From CBFHND01 sp965657085 (lineage in GTDB: Bacteria; Pseudomonadota; Alphaproteobacteria; Rhodobacterales; Rhodobacteraceae): a DNA stretch of 44,367 nt. Numbering within the stretch: position 1 is the stretch's first letter; each line of letters opens with the position of its first letter. The position numbers were made by a program, and so were the translations under genes. Below the pieces are notes generated by a model. That model searched no databases, was not told the origin of the DNA, and saw only the letters and a list, made by a program, of their open reading frames with translations. Where the stretch lies: assembly GCA_965657085.1 (NCBI GenBank), contig CBFHND010000026.1, forward strand, positions 1 through 44,367, written 5' to 3'. Positions 29,739 through 41,457 of this stretch are shown here, piece after piece.

Positions 29739-31634
29739 TCAGGCGCGTTTGGGCTCGGGCTCCCGGCTGAGCAGGGCGGTTTCGAGGTCTTTCTGAAGCT
29801 CCTTGGCGCGGGCCACGTATTCCTTGTTGTCGGCGGTGGGCACGTCGGGACGCCACAGTTCGGCCAGTTGGCGCACGGTTTCGCGGTCGTGGTGGTAGAA
29901 CAGGCGCTCTGCTTCGGCGGCCTCATATTCGCTGAGACCAATGTTTTCCAACACGTAGCGGCCAGCCCGCAGGGAACTGTCGAACATCTCGCGGACAATG
30001 TCGTCCGCACCCGCCTGGTAGAGTTTGTAGGACTGGGTGCGATCATAGGCGCGGGCCACGATATGCAGATCGGGGCGGACCTTGCGCGCATAGGCCGTCA
30101 GCTTGATCGCGGCGGCAGGGTCATCGAGACTGACCACCAGCACCCGCGCTTTTTCCAGGCCAGCGGCGTGCAATATGTCGGCGCGGGTGGGATCGCCCAG
30201 AAATCCCTTGAAGCCAAAGCGCCGCATCAGCTGGATGGTTTCCATGTCGTGATCCAGAACCACGGTGTTGAACCCGGAGGCCTGCACCAGTCGGTTCACG
30301 ATCTGCCCAAAGCGCCCGATGCCCGCGATGATCACCGGGCCTTCTTCGTCGATCTCGTCGGGATCGTGGGTCTCGGACGGGTCGGTCATGCGGCGGCCGA
30401 TCAGCTCGTGCAGGATGAACAGCAGCGGCGTGATCAGCATCGACAGCGCGATGACCAGCAGCAATGTTTCGGCGATACGCGTGGGGAAGATGCCCTGCGC
30501 CACCGAGAAGCTGACCAGCACAAAACCGAATTCGCCCGCCTGCGCCAGCCCAAGCGTAAAGAGCCAACGGTCCCGGCCCTTGATCTTGAACGCGAGAGCG
30601 AGCGCATAGAGGACGGTGCCCTTGACCAGGATCACCAGCAGGGCCATCGAAACGATCGCGGGCGTGTTGTCAAAAAGCAGCGGAAAGTTGATGCCCGCGC
30701 CCACGGTGATGAAGAAAAGGCCCAGAAGCAGCCCCTTGAAAGGTTCGAGGTCGGTTTCCAATTCGTGGCGGAACTCGGAACTTGCCAGCACAACACCGGC
30801 GAGGAATGCGCCGAGCGCGGGCGACAAGCCGACCAACATCATCAGGAAGGAAATGCCGACCACGATCAGCAGGGCAAGGGCGGTGTACATTTCACGCAGG
30901 TGTGCGGCATGGATAAACCGGAACACCGGCCGCGTCAGGAAGATACCCGCCAGAATGACCGCCGCAACAGCGCCAATGGTCACAAGGGTCACGCCCCAGG
31001 CAGGCAGGCCATCGACAAGGCTCATGGCAGCACCATTGTAGTCGTCGCCACTGCCGCCACCACCGCCGGCGTGGCTGTCGGTGCGCGTGATGGATCCATC
31101 GGTGCTGATCTTGACCGGCAGCGTGACCACCAGCAGGGGCAGGAATGCGAGGATCGGGATCACCGCGATGTCCTGCGTCAGCAGAACGGAAAACACCGAC
31201 CGCCCGCCGGAGGTCTGCATCAACCCCTTTTCCGACAGGGTTTGCAGCACGATCGCGGTTGAGCTGAGCGACAGTGTGAGCCCAATGGCCAGTGCCACGC
31301 CCCAGGGCTGATGATAGGCCATGGCGACGCCCATGATCGCCAGCGTCGACAAAACCACCTGCAGGCCGCCCAGACCCAAGAGCCGGTGTCGCATGTCCCA
31401 AAGCGCACGCGGTTCAAGCTCCAACCCGATGAGGAACAGCATCATGACCACGCCGAACTCGGCGAAATGCTGCAGATCCTCGGTCTCGGACCCGACCAGA
31501 CCCAGCGCCGGGCCGATGACAATACCTGCCGCGAGATAGCCCAGCACCGATCCGAACCCCAGCCGCGCTGCGATCGGCACCGCGATCACGGCGGCAAGCA
31601 GGTAAATCGAAGCCTGATAGAGAAAGCCTTCCAT
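29739..31634 (-). CDS. CPA2-type cation/proton antiporter with TrkA-N domain (KefB/KefC-like)
   Basis: The 631-residue protein has an N-terminal Na+/H+ exchanger domain of about 12 membrane segments (residues 5-412; motifs QDIAVIP at 154-160 and QAGEFGFVLVSF near 365-376) and a cytoplasmic TrkA-N/RCK nucleotide-binding domain (about 433-550, VIIAGIGRFGQIVNRL). A glycine-rich loop at about 186-200 (SHAGGGGGSGDDYNG) is unusual in length. It probably exports K+ or Na+ for protons. It is 15 bases downstream of the Lrp-family gene with an AAGGA site, so they form one unit. Confidence 0.88.
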   Translation of the reverse strand: MEGFLYQASIYLLAAVIAVPIAARLGFGSVLGYLAAGIVIGPALGLVGSETEDLQHFAEFGVVMMLFLIGLELEPRALWDMRHRLLGLGGLQVVLSTLAIMGVAMAYHQPWGVALAIGLTLSLSSTAIVLQTLSEKGLMQTSGGRSVFSVLLTQDIAVIPILAFLPLLVVTLPVKISTDGSITRTDSHAGGGGGSGDDYNGAAMSLVDGLPAWGVTLVTIGAVAAVILAGIFLTRPVFRFIHAAHLREMYTALALLIVVGISFLMMLVGLSPALGAFLAGVVLASSEFRHELETDLEPFKGLLLGLFFITVGAGINFPLLFDNTPAIVSMALLVILVKGTVLYALALAFKIKGRDRWLFTLGLAQAGEFGFVLVSFSVAQGIFPTRIAETLLLVIALSMLITPLLFILHELIGRRMTDPSETHDPDEIDEEGPVIIAGIGRFGQIVNRLVQASGFNTVVLDHDMETIQLMRRFGFKGFLGDPTRADILHAAGLEKARVLVVSLDDPAAAIKLTAYARKVRPDLHIVARAYDRTQSYKLYQAGADDIVREMFDSSLRAGRYVLENIGLSEYEAAEAERLFYHHDRETVRQLAELWRPDVPTADNKEYVARAKELQKDLETALLSREPEPKRA

Positions 31635-31649
31635 GGCATATCCTTCGGG

Positions 31650-32108
31650 TCAGGTGGGCAGGGGCCCATCGCGTTTGAGTTGGTCCATGACGATCTGGCT
31701 GTGCACCCGCGCCACCGCTGGATGGGGCAACAGCACATCGTGGATCAGGGTATTGAGTGCGGCAAGATCGGCGCAATAGACACGCAACAGATAATCCGCG
31801 TCTCCGGTCATTGTCCATGCAGAGGTAATCTCGGGACAGGTCTCGACAAGCCGTGCGAAAGCTGCCGAGTGATCGGGCCCATGTGTGCCGAGATGCACCT
31901 GCACAAACCCTTGCACGCTGAGCCCCAGTTTCGCCGGATTCAGGCGCGCCACATAGCTTTCGATATAGCCTGCCGTTTCCAGCCGCTGGCGGCGGCGGCT
32001 GATCTGGCTGGCAGACAGATGCAGCGCTTCGGCCAACTCTTGCGCCGTGGCGTGGGCGTTGGTTTGCAATGCCCGGAGCAACCGGGTGTCGAGGTCATCA
32101 AGCGTCAT
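31650..32108 (-). CDS. Lrp/AsnC-family transcriptional regulator
   Basis: The 152-residue protein has an N-terminal helix-turn-helix (about 20-41, HATAQELAEALHLSASQISRRR) and a C-terminal ligand-binding RAM domain with VQVHLGTHGPDHSAAFARLVE and TGDADYLLRVY. It is divergent from hppD, and such regulators commonly sense an amino acid or its product and control the neighbouring aromatic catabolic gene. It is also the first gene of a unit with the antiporter. Confidence 0.9.
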   Translation of the reverse strand: MTLDDLDTRLLRALQTNAHATAQELAEALHLSASQISRRRQRLETAGYIESYVARLNPAKLGLSVQGFVQVHLGTHGPDHSAAFARLVETCPEITSAWTMTGDADYLLRVYCADLAALNTLIHDVLLPHPAVARVHSQIVMDQLKRDGPLPT

Positions 32109-32252
32109 GCGCGCAAATCCTGAAATTCACCCACAGAATGCGGAGTCTTTGCGTGGATGGCCAGAGCTGTGCCTGTTTATGCGCGTCTTTTGCGCGTGTA
32201 GTTGCCTATATTTGCATCAAACCGCAGCAATCCCGTCGACAGGAGCACGAAC

Positions 32253-33347
32253 ATGGGTCCGTTTCCGCACTCTGCCCCCAAAAGCCAGATCACAAAGGAC
32301 AATCCCGCCGGCACCGATGGATTCGAATTTGTCGAATTCGCCAGCCCCGATCCGCAGGAACTGCGCGATCTCTTTGGGCGCATGGGCTATGCGCTGGTGG
32401 CGCGGCACAAGACCGAAGCCATCGAGCTGTGGCAGCAGGGCGACATCACCTATGTGCTGAACGCTGACAGGGGCAGCTTTGCCGCCCGCTTTGTCGAAGA
32501 ACACGGGCCCTGTGCGCCGTCGATGGGCTGGCGCGTGGTGGATGCGCAAAAGGCCTTTGACCATGCCCTGTCAAAGGGGGCCAAACCCTACGAAGGTGGC
32601 GGCAAGGTGCTGGACGTGCCTGCGATCTACGGGATTGGCGGGTCGCTGATCTATTTCGTGGATCAGTACTACGACACCTCGCCCTACAACGGCGAATACG
32701 AATGGCTGGAACAGTCCAAGCCGCGCGGGGTCGGGTTTTTCTATCTCGATCACCTGACGCACAACGTGCACAAGGGTAACATGGACACGTGGTTCCGGTT
32801 TTACGGGGACCTGTTCAATTTCCGCGAAATCCGCTTCTTCGACATCGAGGGGAAGTTCACGGGGCTTCTGAGCCGGGCGCTGACATCGCCCTGTGGGCGC
32901 ATCCGTATCCCGATCAACGAAGACCGGGGCGAGACCGGGCAGATCGTGGCCTATCTGAAGAAATACAAAGGCGAAGGCATCCAGCACATCGCCGTCGGCA
33001 CCAACAACATCTATGACAGCGTGGATGCGATTGCGGCCCAAGGGCTTAAATTCATGCCCGGTCCGCCCGAAACCTACTATGCCCTGAGCAAACAGCGGGT
33101 GGTGGATCACGATGAACCGCTGGACCGGATGCAGAGACACGGCATTCTGATCGATGGCGAAGGCGTTGTGGATGGGGGCGAGACCAAGATCCTGCTCCAG
33201 ATCTTCTCCAAGACCGTGATCGGGCCGATCTTTTTCGAGTTCATTCAGCGCAAGGGTGATGACGGGTTCGGAGAGGGCAACTTCAAGGCGCTGTTTGAAA
33301 GCATCGAGGCCGAGCAGATCGCCAACGGGGAACTGGCTGCGGAGTGA
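32253..33347 (+). CDS. hppD: 4-hydroxyphenylpyruvate dioxygenase
   Basis: The 364-residue enzyme has the two vicinal-oxygen-chelate domains of HPPD. The iron ligands are visible as His167 (FYLDHLTHNV), His245 (GEGIQHIAVGT) and Glu329 (GPIFFEFIQRKG). It turns 4-hydroxyphenylpyruvate into homogentisate in tyrosine catabolism. ATG 32253 follows AGGAGCACGAAC; an upstream start adds unrelated residues. The divergent Lrp-family regulator is a likely controller. No homogentisate dioxygenase is nearby. Confidence 0.95.
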   Translation: MGPFPHSAPKSQITKDNPAGTDGFEFVEFASPDPQELRDLFGRMGYALVARHKTEAIELWQQGDITYVLNADRGSFAARFVEEHGPCAPSMGWRVVDAQKAFDHALSKGAKPYEGGGKVLDVPAIYGIGGSLIYFVDQYYDTSPYNGEYEWLEQSKPRGVGFFYLDHLTHNVHKGNMDTWFRFYGDLFNFREIRFFDIEGKFTGLLSRALTSPCGRIRIPINEDRGETGQIVAYLKKYKGEGIQHIAVGTNNIYDSVDAIAAQGLKFMPGPPETYYALSKQRVVDHDEPLDRMQRHGILIDGEGVVDGGETKILLQIFSKTVIGPIFFEFIQRKGDDGFGEGNFKALFESIEAEQIANGELAAE

Positions 33348-33353
33348 CTTTCC

Positions 33354-33379
33354 GTAAGGTGTGGCATGCCGCACCTTAC
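33354..33379. repeat. 26-base near-perfect palindrome (copy 1) between converging genes
   Basis: Arms GTAAGGTG and CACCTTAC enclose a central region around CATG, with a single G:T-type mismatch. It fills the gap between hppD and the converging fusion-protein gene. The same outer arms and length occur at 36807-36832. It may act as a two-way terminator. Confidence 0.75.
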
Positions 33380-33387
33380 CGCCCGGA

Positions 33388-35943
<2,556 letters not shown>

Positions 35944-36074
35944 GGCGTGCCTTTAGCAGTGGGCCGGGCCAAAGTGGAGCCGCGGCCCGGTTCGGATGAA
36001 GGATAGAGCAGGACTTCGCCCATGCAAAGCAAAAGGCCTTGGGGAAACTTGTAACTCGGGTGGCAAAAGCGGCC

Positions 36075-36097
36075 TATAAGGCCACAACATACAAGGA
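36075..36097 (+). promoter_or_regulatory. Likely promoter -10 and ribosome site for the SIMPL gene
   Basis: TATAAG (36075-36080) sits in a GGCC-TATAA-GGCC inverted repeat, and AAGGAG lies about 8 bases before the ATG at 36106. A -35 (TTGTAA) is present but 20 bases from the -10, which is long. Confidence 0.45.
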
Positions 36098-36105
36098 GAA
36101 CGGTT

Positions 36106-36798
36106 ATGAGGATCATTGGTGCCGCGGTAATATGGCTGATGGCCGCGACCATGGTGTGGGCTGAAACCGCACCAACGCGGCAAATCACGGTGACGGGTCA
36201 GGCCGAGATTGCGGCCGTGCCCGACATGGCCATTATCTCTATGGGGGTGACGCAACAGGCCACCGTGGCCAAGGATGCGGTTGACGCCCTTAGCGTGGAT
36301 ATGGCCGGGGTGCTGGCACGTCTGGCCGAATTGGGTGTGGAACAGCGCGACATGCAGACCAGCCAACTGTCGCTGAACCCGATCTGGGAAGAACATCGCA
36401 GCAACGGCGCAGAGCCGCGGCGCATCGTGGGTTTTGTGGCGTCCAGCCGGGTGTCGCTGCGTGTGCGCGACCTGGGCGCCCTGGGCGGTTTGCTGGACGC
36501 GGTGCTGGAGGACGGGGCCAACCGCTTTTCCGGCCTGCGATTCGGCGTTCAGGAGCCTGAGCCGCTGGAGGCGGAAGCCCGCAAGGCGGCGGTGCGCGAT
36601 GCTGTTGCGCGCGCGACGCAACTGGCCGAGGCGGCTGGCGTGACACTGGGCGCTGTGCGCGACATCCGCGAAAGCGGCGGGCCGGGCGCGCCCATGATGA
36701 TGGAGATGGCGGGGGCCCGCAGCAACGGTGTGCCCGTGGCCGCAGGCGAGGTGAGCATCGGGTCGCAAGTCACTGTTATATTTGATATTGCGCCCTGA
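36106..36798 (+). CDS. SIMPL-domain protein (DUF541), secreted
   Basis: The 230-residue protein has a signal peptide (MRIIGAAVIWLMAATMVWA, cleavage after residue 19) and a SIMPL domain: ITVTGQAEIAAVPDMAIISMGV, then RDMQTSQLSLNPIW and the closing AVRDAVARATQLAEAAGVTLGAVRDI. Family members are periplasmic or outer-membrane proteins linked to oxidative stress, with unknown activity. It ends just before a perfect palindrome shared with the converging sulfhydrylase gene. Confidence 0.88.
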   Translation: MRIIGAAVIWLMAATMVWAETAPTRQITVTGQAEIAAVPDMAIISMGVTQQATVAKDAVDALSVDMAGVLARLAELGVEQRDMQTSQLSLNPIWEEHRSNGAEPRRIVGFVASSRVSLRVRDLGALGGLLDAVLEDGANRFSGLRFGVQEPEPLEAEARKAAVRDAVARATQLAEAAGVTLGAVRDIRESGGPGAPMMMEMAGARSNGVPVAAGEVSIGSQVTVIFDIAP

Positions 36799-36806
36799 TT
36801 TTTCAG

Positions 36807-36832
36807 GTAAGGTGGGGTATACCCCACCTTAC
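36807..36832. repeat. 26-base perfect palindrome (copy 2), likely two-way terminator
   Basis: Two 13-base arms, the left reading GTAAGGTGGGGTA, are exact reverse complements. It lies between the converging SIMPL and sulfhydrylase stops with a GTTTTT run on its right and TTTTT on its left, good for termination both ways. Its outer arms match copy 1 at 33354-33379. Confidence 0.85.
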
Positions 36833-36837
36833 GTTTT

Positions 36838-38130
36838 TCAGGCGGTCGCCTTGGCCAGCGCCTGATCGAGGTCCGCGATCAGGTCGTTTGCGTCTTCGGT
36901 GCCGATGGACACGCGCACCACTTCGGGGGCGGCCCCCGCCGCGCGCTGTTGGTCCTGTGTCAGTTGGCGGTGGGTGGTCGAGGCCGAGTGGATGATCAGC
37001 GATCGTGTATCACCGAGGTTGGCCACATGGCTGAAAATCTCCAGCGCGTTCACCAGTTTCACGCAGGCGTCATAGCCGCCTTTGACCGCAAAGGTGAAAA
37101 GCCCGCCCGCGCCGCGCGGACAGATCTTTTCCACGCGCTCGAAGTAAGGCGATGACTTCAGCCCGGCGTAGGTCACGTAATCGACGCGTGGATCGTTCTC
37201 CAGCCAGTCGGCCACCTTGACCGCGTTTTCCACGTGCCGCTCCATGCGCAACGACAGGGTTTCGGTGCCCATCAGTGTATAGTGCGCAGCCTGCGGGTTC
37301 ATCGTCATGCCCAGATCGCGCAGCCCGATGGCGATGCCGTGGAAGGTGTAGGCCAGCGGGCCAAAGGTCTCGTGGAACTTCAGGCCGTGATAGGCAGGCT
37401 CCGGCGCGCTGAGCGATGGGAACTTGTCTGAGGCGGACCAGTCGAATTTGCCCGAGTCGACCACGCAACCGCCCGTGACAGTGCCGTTGCCGGTCAGGTA
37501 CTTGGTGGTCGAGTGCACGACCAGAGTGGCACCGTGTTCAATCGGGCGGCACAGGTACGGCGTGGCCGAGGTGTTGTCCACGATCAGCGGCACGCCCGCC
37601 GCGTCGGAGATGGCCGCAATGGCATCCAGATCGGTGATATAGCCGCCGGGGTTGGCGATGGCTTCGCAGAAGACCGCGCGTGTCTGGTCGTCGCACGCGG
37701 CCTTGACCGCATCGAGATCGTCGAAGTCCACGAACTTGGCTTCCCAGCCAAAGCGTTTGATCGTCTGGCTGAACTGGGTGACGGTGCCGCCATAGAGACG
37801 CGTGGACACCACGATGTTGTTGCCCGGCATCATCAGCGGGAACAGCGCCATGATCTGTGCGGCGTGCCCCGAAGAACAGCAGACCGCGCCAACGCCGCCT
37901 TCGAGCGTGGCAATGCGTTCCTGCAGCACCGCGACAGTGGGGTTGGTCAGGCGCGAATAGATGAACCCGACTTCTTGCAGGTTGAACAGGGCCGCCGCGT
38001 GATCGGCATCGCGGAACACGTACGCCGTGGTCTGATAAATCGGCGTCTGCCGGGCGCCGGTCGCAGGGTCGGGGCGCGCGCCGGCGTGGATTTGCAGGGT
38101 GTCAAAGCCGTATGTGGGGCCATCGGTCAT
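36838..38130 (-). CDS. O-acetylhomoserine sulfhydrylase
   Basis: The 430-residue PLP enzyme matches the Cys/Met metabolism family of the MetY type: FDTLQIHAGARPDPATGARQTPIYQTTAYVF, SRLTNPTVAVLQERIATLEGG, and Lys210 in VVHSTTKYLTGNGTVTGG is the expected PLP-bound lysine. It makes homocysteine from O-acetylhomoserine and sulfide. The length and the C-terminal VSIGTEDANDLIADLDQAL fit the family. ATG 38130 follows GGAGACGCCCC; a start at 38238 is unlikely. Confidence 0.92.
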   Translation of the reverse strand: MTDGPTYGFDTLQIHAGARPDPATGARQTPIYQTTAYVFRDADHAAALFNLQEVGFIYSRLTNPTVAVLQERIATLEGGVGAVCCSSGHAAQIMALFPLMMPGNNIVVSTRLYGGTVTQFSQTIKRFGWEAKFVDFDDLDAVKAACDDQTRAVFCEAIANPGGYITDLDAIAAISDAAGVPLIVDNTSATPYLCRPIEHGATLVVHSTTKYLTGNGTVTGGCVVDSGKFDWSASDKFPSLSAPEPAYHGLKFHETFGPLAYTFHGIAIGLRDLGMTMNPQAAHYTLMGTETLSLRMERHVENAVKVADWLENDPRVDYVTYAGLKSSPYFERVEKICPRGAGGLFTFAVKGGYDACVKLVNALEIFSHVANLGDTRSLIIHSASTTHRQLTQDQQRAAGAAPEVVRVSIGTEDANDLIADLDQALAKATA

Positions 38131-38221
38131 GGGGCGTCTCCGCTTGGGGTTGCTTTGGCGCATGGGTAAGGGATGGCGCGCCGTGCTGCAAGGTGCGGTA
38201 GCACAGGCAGGCCTGCGGGCG

Positions 38222-38650
38222 TCAGGCCTGATCGGCAAAGGGCAGGGCGCCCACGAGGTCAGGAAAGGCCACGCGCGAATAGGTCACCATTTCGATGATC
38301 GGCCCGTGCCGGGGCATCGGATCGGTCAGGATGAAGTTGGTCTGGCTGCCCTGATAGGTCTTTCCACGCGCATCCGTCAGCGTCCATTCCACCCAGACCG
38401 ACCTGTTGCGCCCGCGCGGCAGGTCCACGGCTGCCATGCGCGGTGACGCACTTGTCACCCCCAACGCGGTGGTCGCGGCGTGGTAGCTTTGCAAGGTCGA
38501 CCTGAGCATTTCGGCGTTGGTCAGCACCATAAGTTGTTCGCCCACGTAAACCGCCAGCGGCGTGACGAAATGGGCGGCGACGGCCTCGATTTCACCTTTC
38601 AGGAAGGCAGAGGACAAATCCTTCATCATTTGCAGATGCACATCCGTCAT
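38222..38650 (-). CDS. Small SnoaL/NTF2-like protein
   Basis: The 142-residue protein has an N-terminal helix pair (MMKDLSSAFLKGEIEAVAAHFVTPLAVY) followed by a strand-rich region (SVWVEWTLTDARGKTYQGSQTNFILTD), the usual layout of small NTF2-fold proteins. The ligand or substrate is unknown. ATG 38650 follows AAAGG. It is 91 bases upstream of the sulfhydrylase gene in the same direction. The assignment to the fold is moderate. Confidence 0.6.
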   Translation of the reverse strand: MTDVHLQMMKDLSSAFLKGEIEAVAAHFVTPLAVYVGEQLMVLTNAEMLRSTLQSYHAATTALGVTSASPRMAAVDLPRGRNRSVWVEWTLTDARGKTYQGSQTNFILTDPMPRHGPIIEMVTYSRVAFPDLVGALPFADQA

Positions 38651-38794
38651 CGTATACCTTTCGGCGATTGCGCCGTACCGACAGACTTGGCCCTGAGAGA
38701 CAAAGCGGACCGCGGCGCGTGCGCTGTGGAATTGGCAAAGACTTCTTGTACTCGTTACCTTGGTGTCGGGCCGGACAGGTGTCCACCCTCGGCC

Positions 38795-38820
38795 AAGCAA
38801 AAGCGGCCCAAAGCCGCGCC
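38795..38820 (-). terminator. Intrinsic terminator after the GT-A-like gene
   Basis: Read leftward, GCGGC and GCCGC form a short stem after the stop at 38826, followed by TTTTGCTT. Confidence 0.6.
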
Positions 38821-38825
38821 TGTCG

Positions 38826-39830
38826 CTAGCGCATCCAGAACCCTTCGGACTTGATGCGGTTGCGGATGGCCTGCTCGCGGCGCGGCAGGTGGTCCTGATC
38901 GAACAGCGCGCGCACTTTTTCGCCGCGGCCCTGATAGACCATACGTTTGATCGGGTCGGACCCCTTGAGAACTTTCTTGATCTTGTTGGGGGCGGCCACG
39001 GTTTCCAGCGTGTCGATCACATGGGCCGCCTCGCGGGCATAAAGAAGCGGCAGAACCCTGTAATGGCAACTGATGCGCCCATCGAGAAGGCCCTCGGGCA
39101 GGGTATCGCGTCCGCCGCCGAGGCTGTGAATGACCAGCGGCAATGCGATTTGGTCCAGCCATGGGTCCATTTCCTGGCAACACAGTTCGACCGGGGGCGT
39201 GTTGCGAATGGCCAGCGCATATTCAAGGAAGCGCGCGCCGAATGCATGCGGGCAGGAATAATAGAAGTAGCCCGCGTTGAAGTAGAGATAGCGCGCCCAG
39301 TATTCGTCGGGTTCATCAAGGTTGAGGCTGCTGTCGAAATCCAGCCCGAACTTGTCATAAAGCGACTTCCAGATGCCCGCATAACCGGGGCCGTAAAGCT
39401 CGGGCTTGGGCCAGGTACCCGTGCGGCGCAGGGAGGCCGATGGGCGGTCGAAATCAAAAGGCACCTCGCCCAGATCGCCGGTGATCAGCGTATCAGTGTC
39501 GAAAAAGACGAAGGGTTCGCCCTTGGGCAGGGCGGCCAGCATTTCGATCTTGTTGCCATAAGGGTAGGCCGCGCCGAAGTGGACATTCTCAAAGGGAATG
39601 ATCTCTGCACCGAGGTGCAAAAGCGTCTCGCGCACGGGCTCTTTCATGCGTGGATCACCGGGCCAGCGCGGGCCCGGTTGCGGCTCTGCCACCAGCAGAC
39701 GGCCTTGGAAATCGGGGGTGTGATGGCGCAGGGATGCCGCGAAGAGGATCGCCTCATAGCCCAGACGCCCCGCCTGTCCCACGATGGCGATGTTGTAGCT
39801 TTGCTTTGATTTGGCCGTTTTGCGTGCCAT
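38826..39830 (-). CDS. Glycosyltransferase-like protein (GT-A type, DxD)
   Basis: The 334-residue protein is probably a nucleotide-sugar transferase: after a basic N-terminus and YNIAIVGQAGRLGYEAILFAAS it has FVFFDTDTLITGDL, with a DxD-type metal motif at 111-113. Later aromatic-rich segments (YWARYLYFNAGYFYYSCP, WLDQIALPLVIHSLGG) resemble GT-A enzymes. The donor and acceptor are unknown. ATG 39830 was taken over a TTG at 39875; neither has a strong ribosome site. It is divergent from the next gene. Confidence 0.65.
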   Translation of the reverse strand: MARKTAKSKQSYNIAIVGQAGRLGYEAILFAASLRHHTPDFQGRLLVAEPQPGPRWPGDPRMKEPVRETLLHLGAEIIPFENVHFGAAYPYGNKIEMLAALPKGEPFVFFDTDTLITGDLGEVPFDFDRPSASLRRTGTWPKPELYGPGYAGIWKSLYDKFGLDFDSSLNLDEPDEYWARYLYFNAGYFYYSCPHAFGARFLEYALAIRNTPPVELCCQEMDPWLDQIALPLVIHSLGGGRDTLPEGLLDGRISCHYRVLPLLYAREAAHVIDTLETVAAPNKIKKVLKGSDPIKRMVYQGRGEKVRALFDQDHLPRREQAIRNRIKSEGFWMR

Positions 39831-39943
39831 GATTGCCCGTAATGTCGCCTGAATGGCGTGCTGTCTTTTTTGCAACCTTAGCGCGGAACGACGCTGCGCA
39901 AAAGCCGTGATTTGACACAGGAAAAAATTGAAGGACGTTTTGA

Positions 39944-40432
39944 ATGCTTGATTTCATCTTTGCCCTGATCGCAGTCGAGGGCAGTGCAGGCGATGGCGAT
40001 GGCGATGGGGCCGCAGCAGCGACGCCAGCACCCGCAGTTGCCTCTGCGCCTTTGAAGGCCGAACCGCAGGTGCCCACGGGCAAATTCACCACGGCGCTTG
40101 AAATCAAGCCGATCCTGACCGCCACCAAGGGCAATTGGGTGGCGGTGCGCGAATGGGATGGGCAAGACCTGATCTATGTCACCCATCTTTGGGCCTGGCG
40201 GTGCGGGTTGGTGCAGCTTGAAATTGCGGTCAATGGCGATCCCATGGCGATCTGGCCCTTGCCCGACTGTCATGAAGACACGGCAATGCCCAATGGGATC
40301 ACGGATCAGGATGGGTTGCCTTACCGTGCCTTTGGTTTGCAGTCGGTTGATCAAATCGAAGTGCGCGTGACCTATGACGACCTGACCACGGACAGTGCAC
40401 TGTTCGACCGTGCGTCGGTCTTGATGCCCTGA
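39944..40432 (+). CDS. Conserved hypothetical protein
   Basis: The 162-residue protein has a short hydrophobic start (MLDFIFALIAVEG), an Asp/Gly/Ala-rich spacer and a C-terminal beta-rich domain (about 50-162) with WVAVREWDGQDLIYVTHLWAWRCGLVQLEIAVNG and two cysteines (Cys82 and Cys108). I do not recognise the family. AAGGA lies about 11 bases before the ATG. Codon use and GC at third positions match its neighbours, so it is likely real. It converges on the redox operon. Confidence 0.65.
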   Translation: MLDFIFALIAVEGSAGDGDGDGAAAATPAPAVASAPLKAEPQVPTGKFTTALEIKPILTATKGNWVAVREWDGQDLIYVTHLWAWRCGLVQLEIAVNGDPMAIWPLPDCHEDTAMPNGITDQDGLPYRAFGLQSVDQIEVRVTYDDLTTDSALFDRASVLMP

Positions 40433-40447
40433 GACAGGCGGGTCGGA

Positions 40448-40705
40448 TTAGCTGTCGGGCGCGATGCGGTTGATCACTGCCTGCGCCGCACTCAGTACGC
40501 CAAAGACCATCAGCGCCCAGATCAGCAACTCAAAGGGCGCCAGCGGCGTGCCACGCAACCACATCGCCAATTGCCCGCCACGGGGCGGCAACCACTCCAG
40601 CCCGAACAGACCCGGACGCCCCCAAACCGGGATCCAGAATCGCGACACATAGCAAAGCACCAGCGCCAAAAGCAGCACGGCAACAAGGGCCAGCGCGCGC
40701 TTCAT
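40448..40705 (-). CDS. Small two-pass membrane protein of the redox operon
   Basis: The 85-residue protein has two membrane segments (about 3-22 and 58-78). No family is recognised. Its start overlaps the stop of the preceding gene by four bases (ATGA), so it belongs to the operon that begins at 42892. Confidence 0.65.
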   Translation of the reverse strand: MKRALALVAVLLLALVLCYVSRFWIPVWGRPGLFGLEWLPPRGGQLAMWLRGTPLAPFELLIWALMVFGVLSAAQAVINRIAPDS

Positions 40706-41457
40706 GGGATGCGTACGATCGTGGTGGGGTCGATCTCGAACACCAGAAGGGCACCGTGGCGGGCGATGTCGCCCTCGACGGTGATGTATTCGGCCACCGC
40801 GTCATAGGCGGCGGGGGGCAGGCGGGTGCCGCCCGGTCCGGTGATCAGAAGGAATTCTTCGCCCAGAACCGGCTGGGACGAGACGAAGATCGGCGGCACA
40901 TCCCCCAATAGGCATAGGTTTGCGCAGGCCTTGTGGGCCAGACCGCGCCCGGGGCGCATGGCCCCTGCAAGGCATTTGCCGTCGCAAATCTCGCCAGTCA
41001 GTTGCCACCTCCCCAAAGGCTCGGGCGCGGGGACGTCGCCCGCACCGTCGGCCGCGCGCAACCCGTTGCCGCCGCCGCGCAGTTGCAACATGTAAAGATC
41101 GCCCCGTTCCAGAACCACGCCCGATACGGTGGCCAGTTGCCCTGCCAAAGGCGCGGCGCGCCCGTCGACACCCGCCTTGCCACCGGCGGTCATCAGGAAC
41201 GTGTCGCCGGGTTTGATCCGGTCGTTGCCTTCTGTCACATGCAGCAGGGGATAGGGGGTCAACTCGACTACACCCGTCACGGTCTGACGGCCATAGTCAA
41301 AGCGGAAGGCGCCCGGGCCGGGGTCGTCCTGCGTGGCCCCCATGGCGAAGCCCAAGGCCCCCAGACCGGCCATCAGCACCAGCGCGACCATCACAAGAAA
41401 CCCGCGCAAACCGCGCGGCACTGGCAAGTAGCCCACGAAGAACGGCTTGTCGGTCAT
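40702..41457 (-). CDS. Membrane-anchored beta-rich protein of the redox operon
   Basis: The 251-residue protein has one N-terminal membrane segment (about 17-40, GFLVMVALVLMAGLGALGFAMG) and a periplasmic-looking domain with two repeated beta-rich halves (YGRQTVTGVVELTPYPLLHV and FEIDPTTIVRIP at the end), possibly OB-fold-like. Four cysteines (EICDGKC and KACANLC) could bind a metal or form disulfides. ATG 41457 follows GAGGAGG and overlaps the stop of the Rieske fusion gene. I do not recognise the family. Confidence 0.65.
   Translation of the reverse strand: MTDKPFFVGYLPVPRGLRGFLVMVALVLMAGLGALGFAMGATQDDPGPGAFRFDYGRQTVTGVVELTPYPLLHVTEGNDRIKPGDTFLMTAGGKAGVDGRAAPLAGQLATVSGVVLERGDLYMLQLRGGGNGLRAADGAGDVPAPEPLGRWQLTGEICDGKCLAGAMRPGRGLAHKACANLCLLGDVPPIFVSSQPVLGEEFLLITGPGGTRLPPAAYDAVAEYITVEGDIARHGALLVFEIDPTTIVRIP

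Noticed and set aside
29733..31262. Open frame of 509 codons antisense to the antiporter
   Set aside because: His/Gln/Arg-rich shadow of an obvious membrane protein gene.
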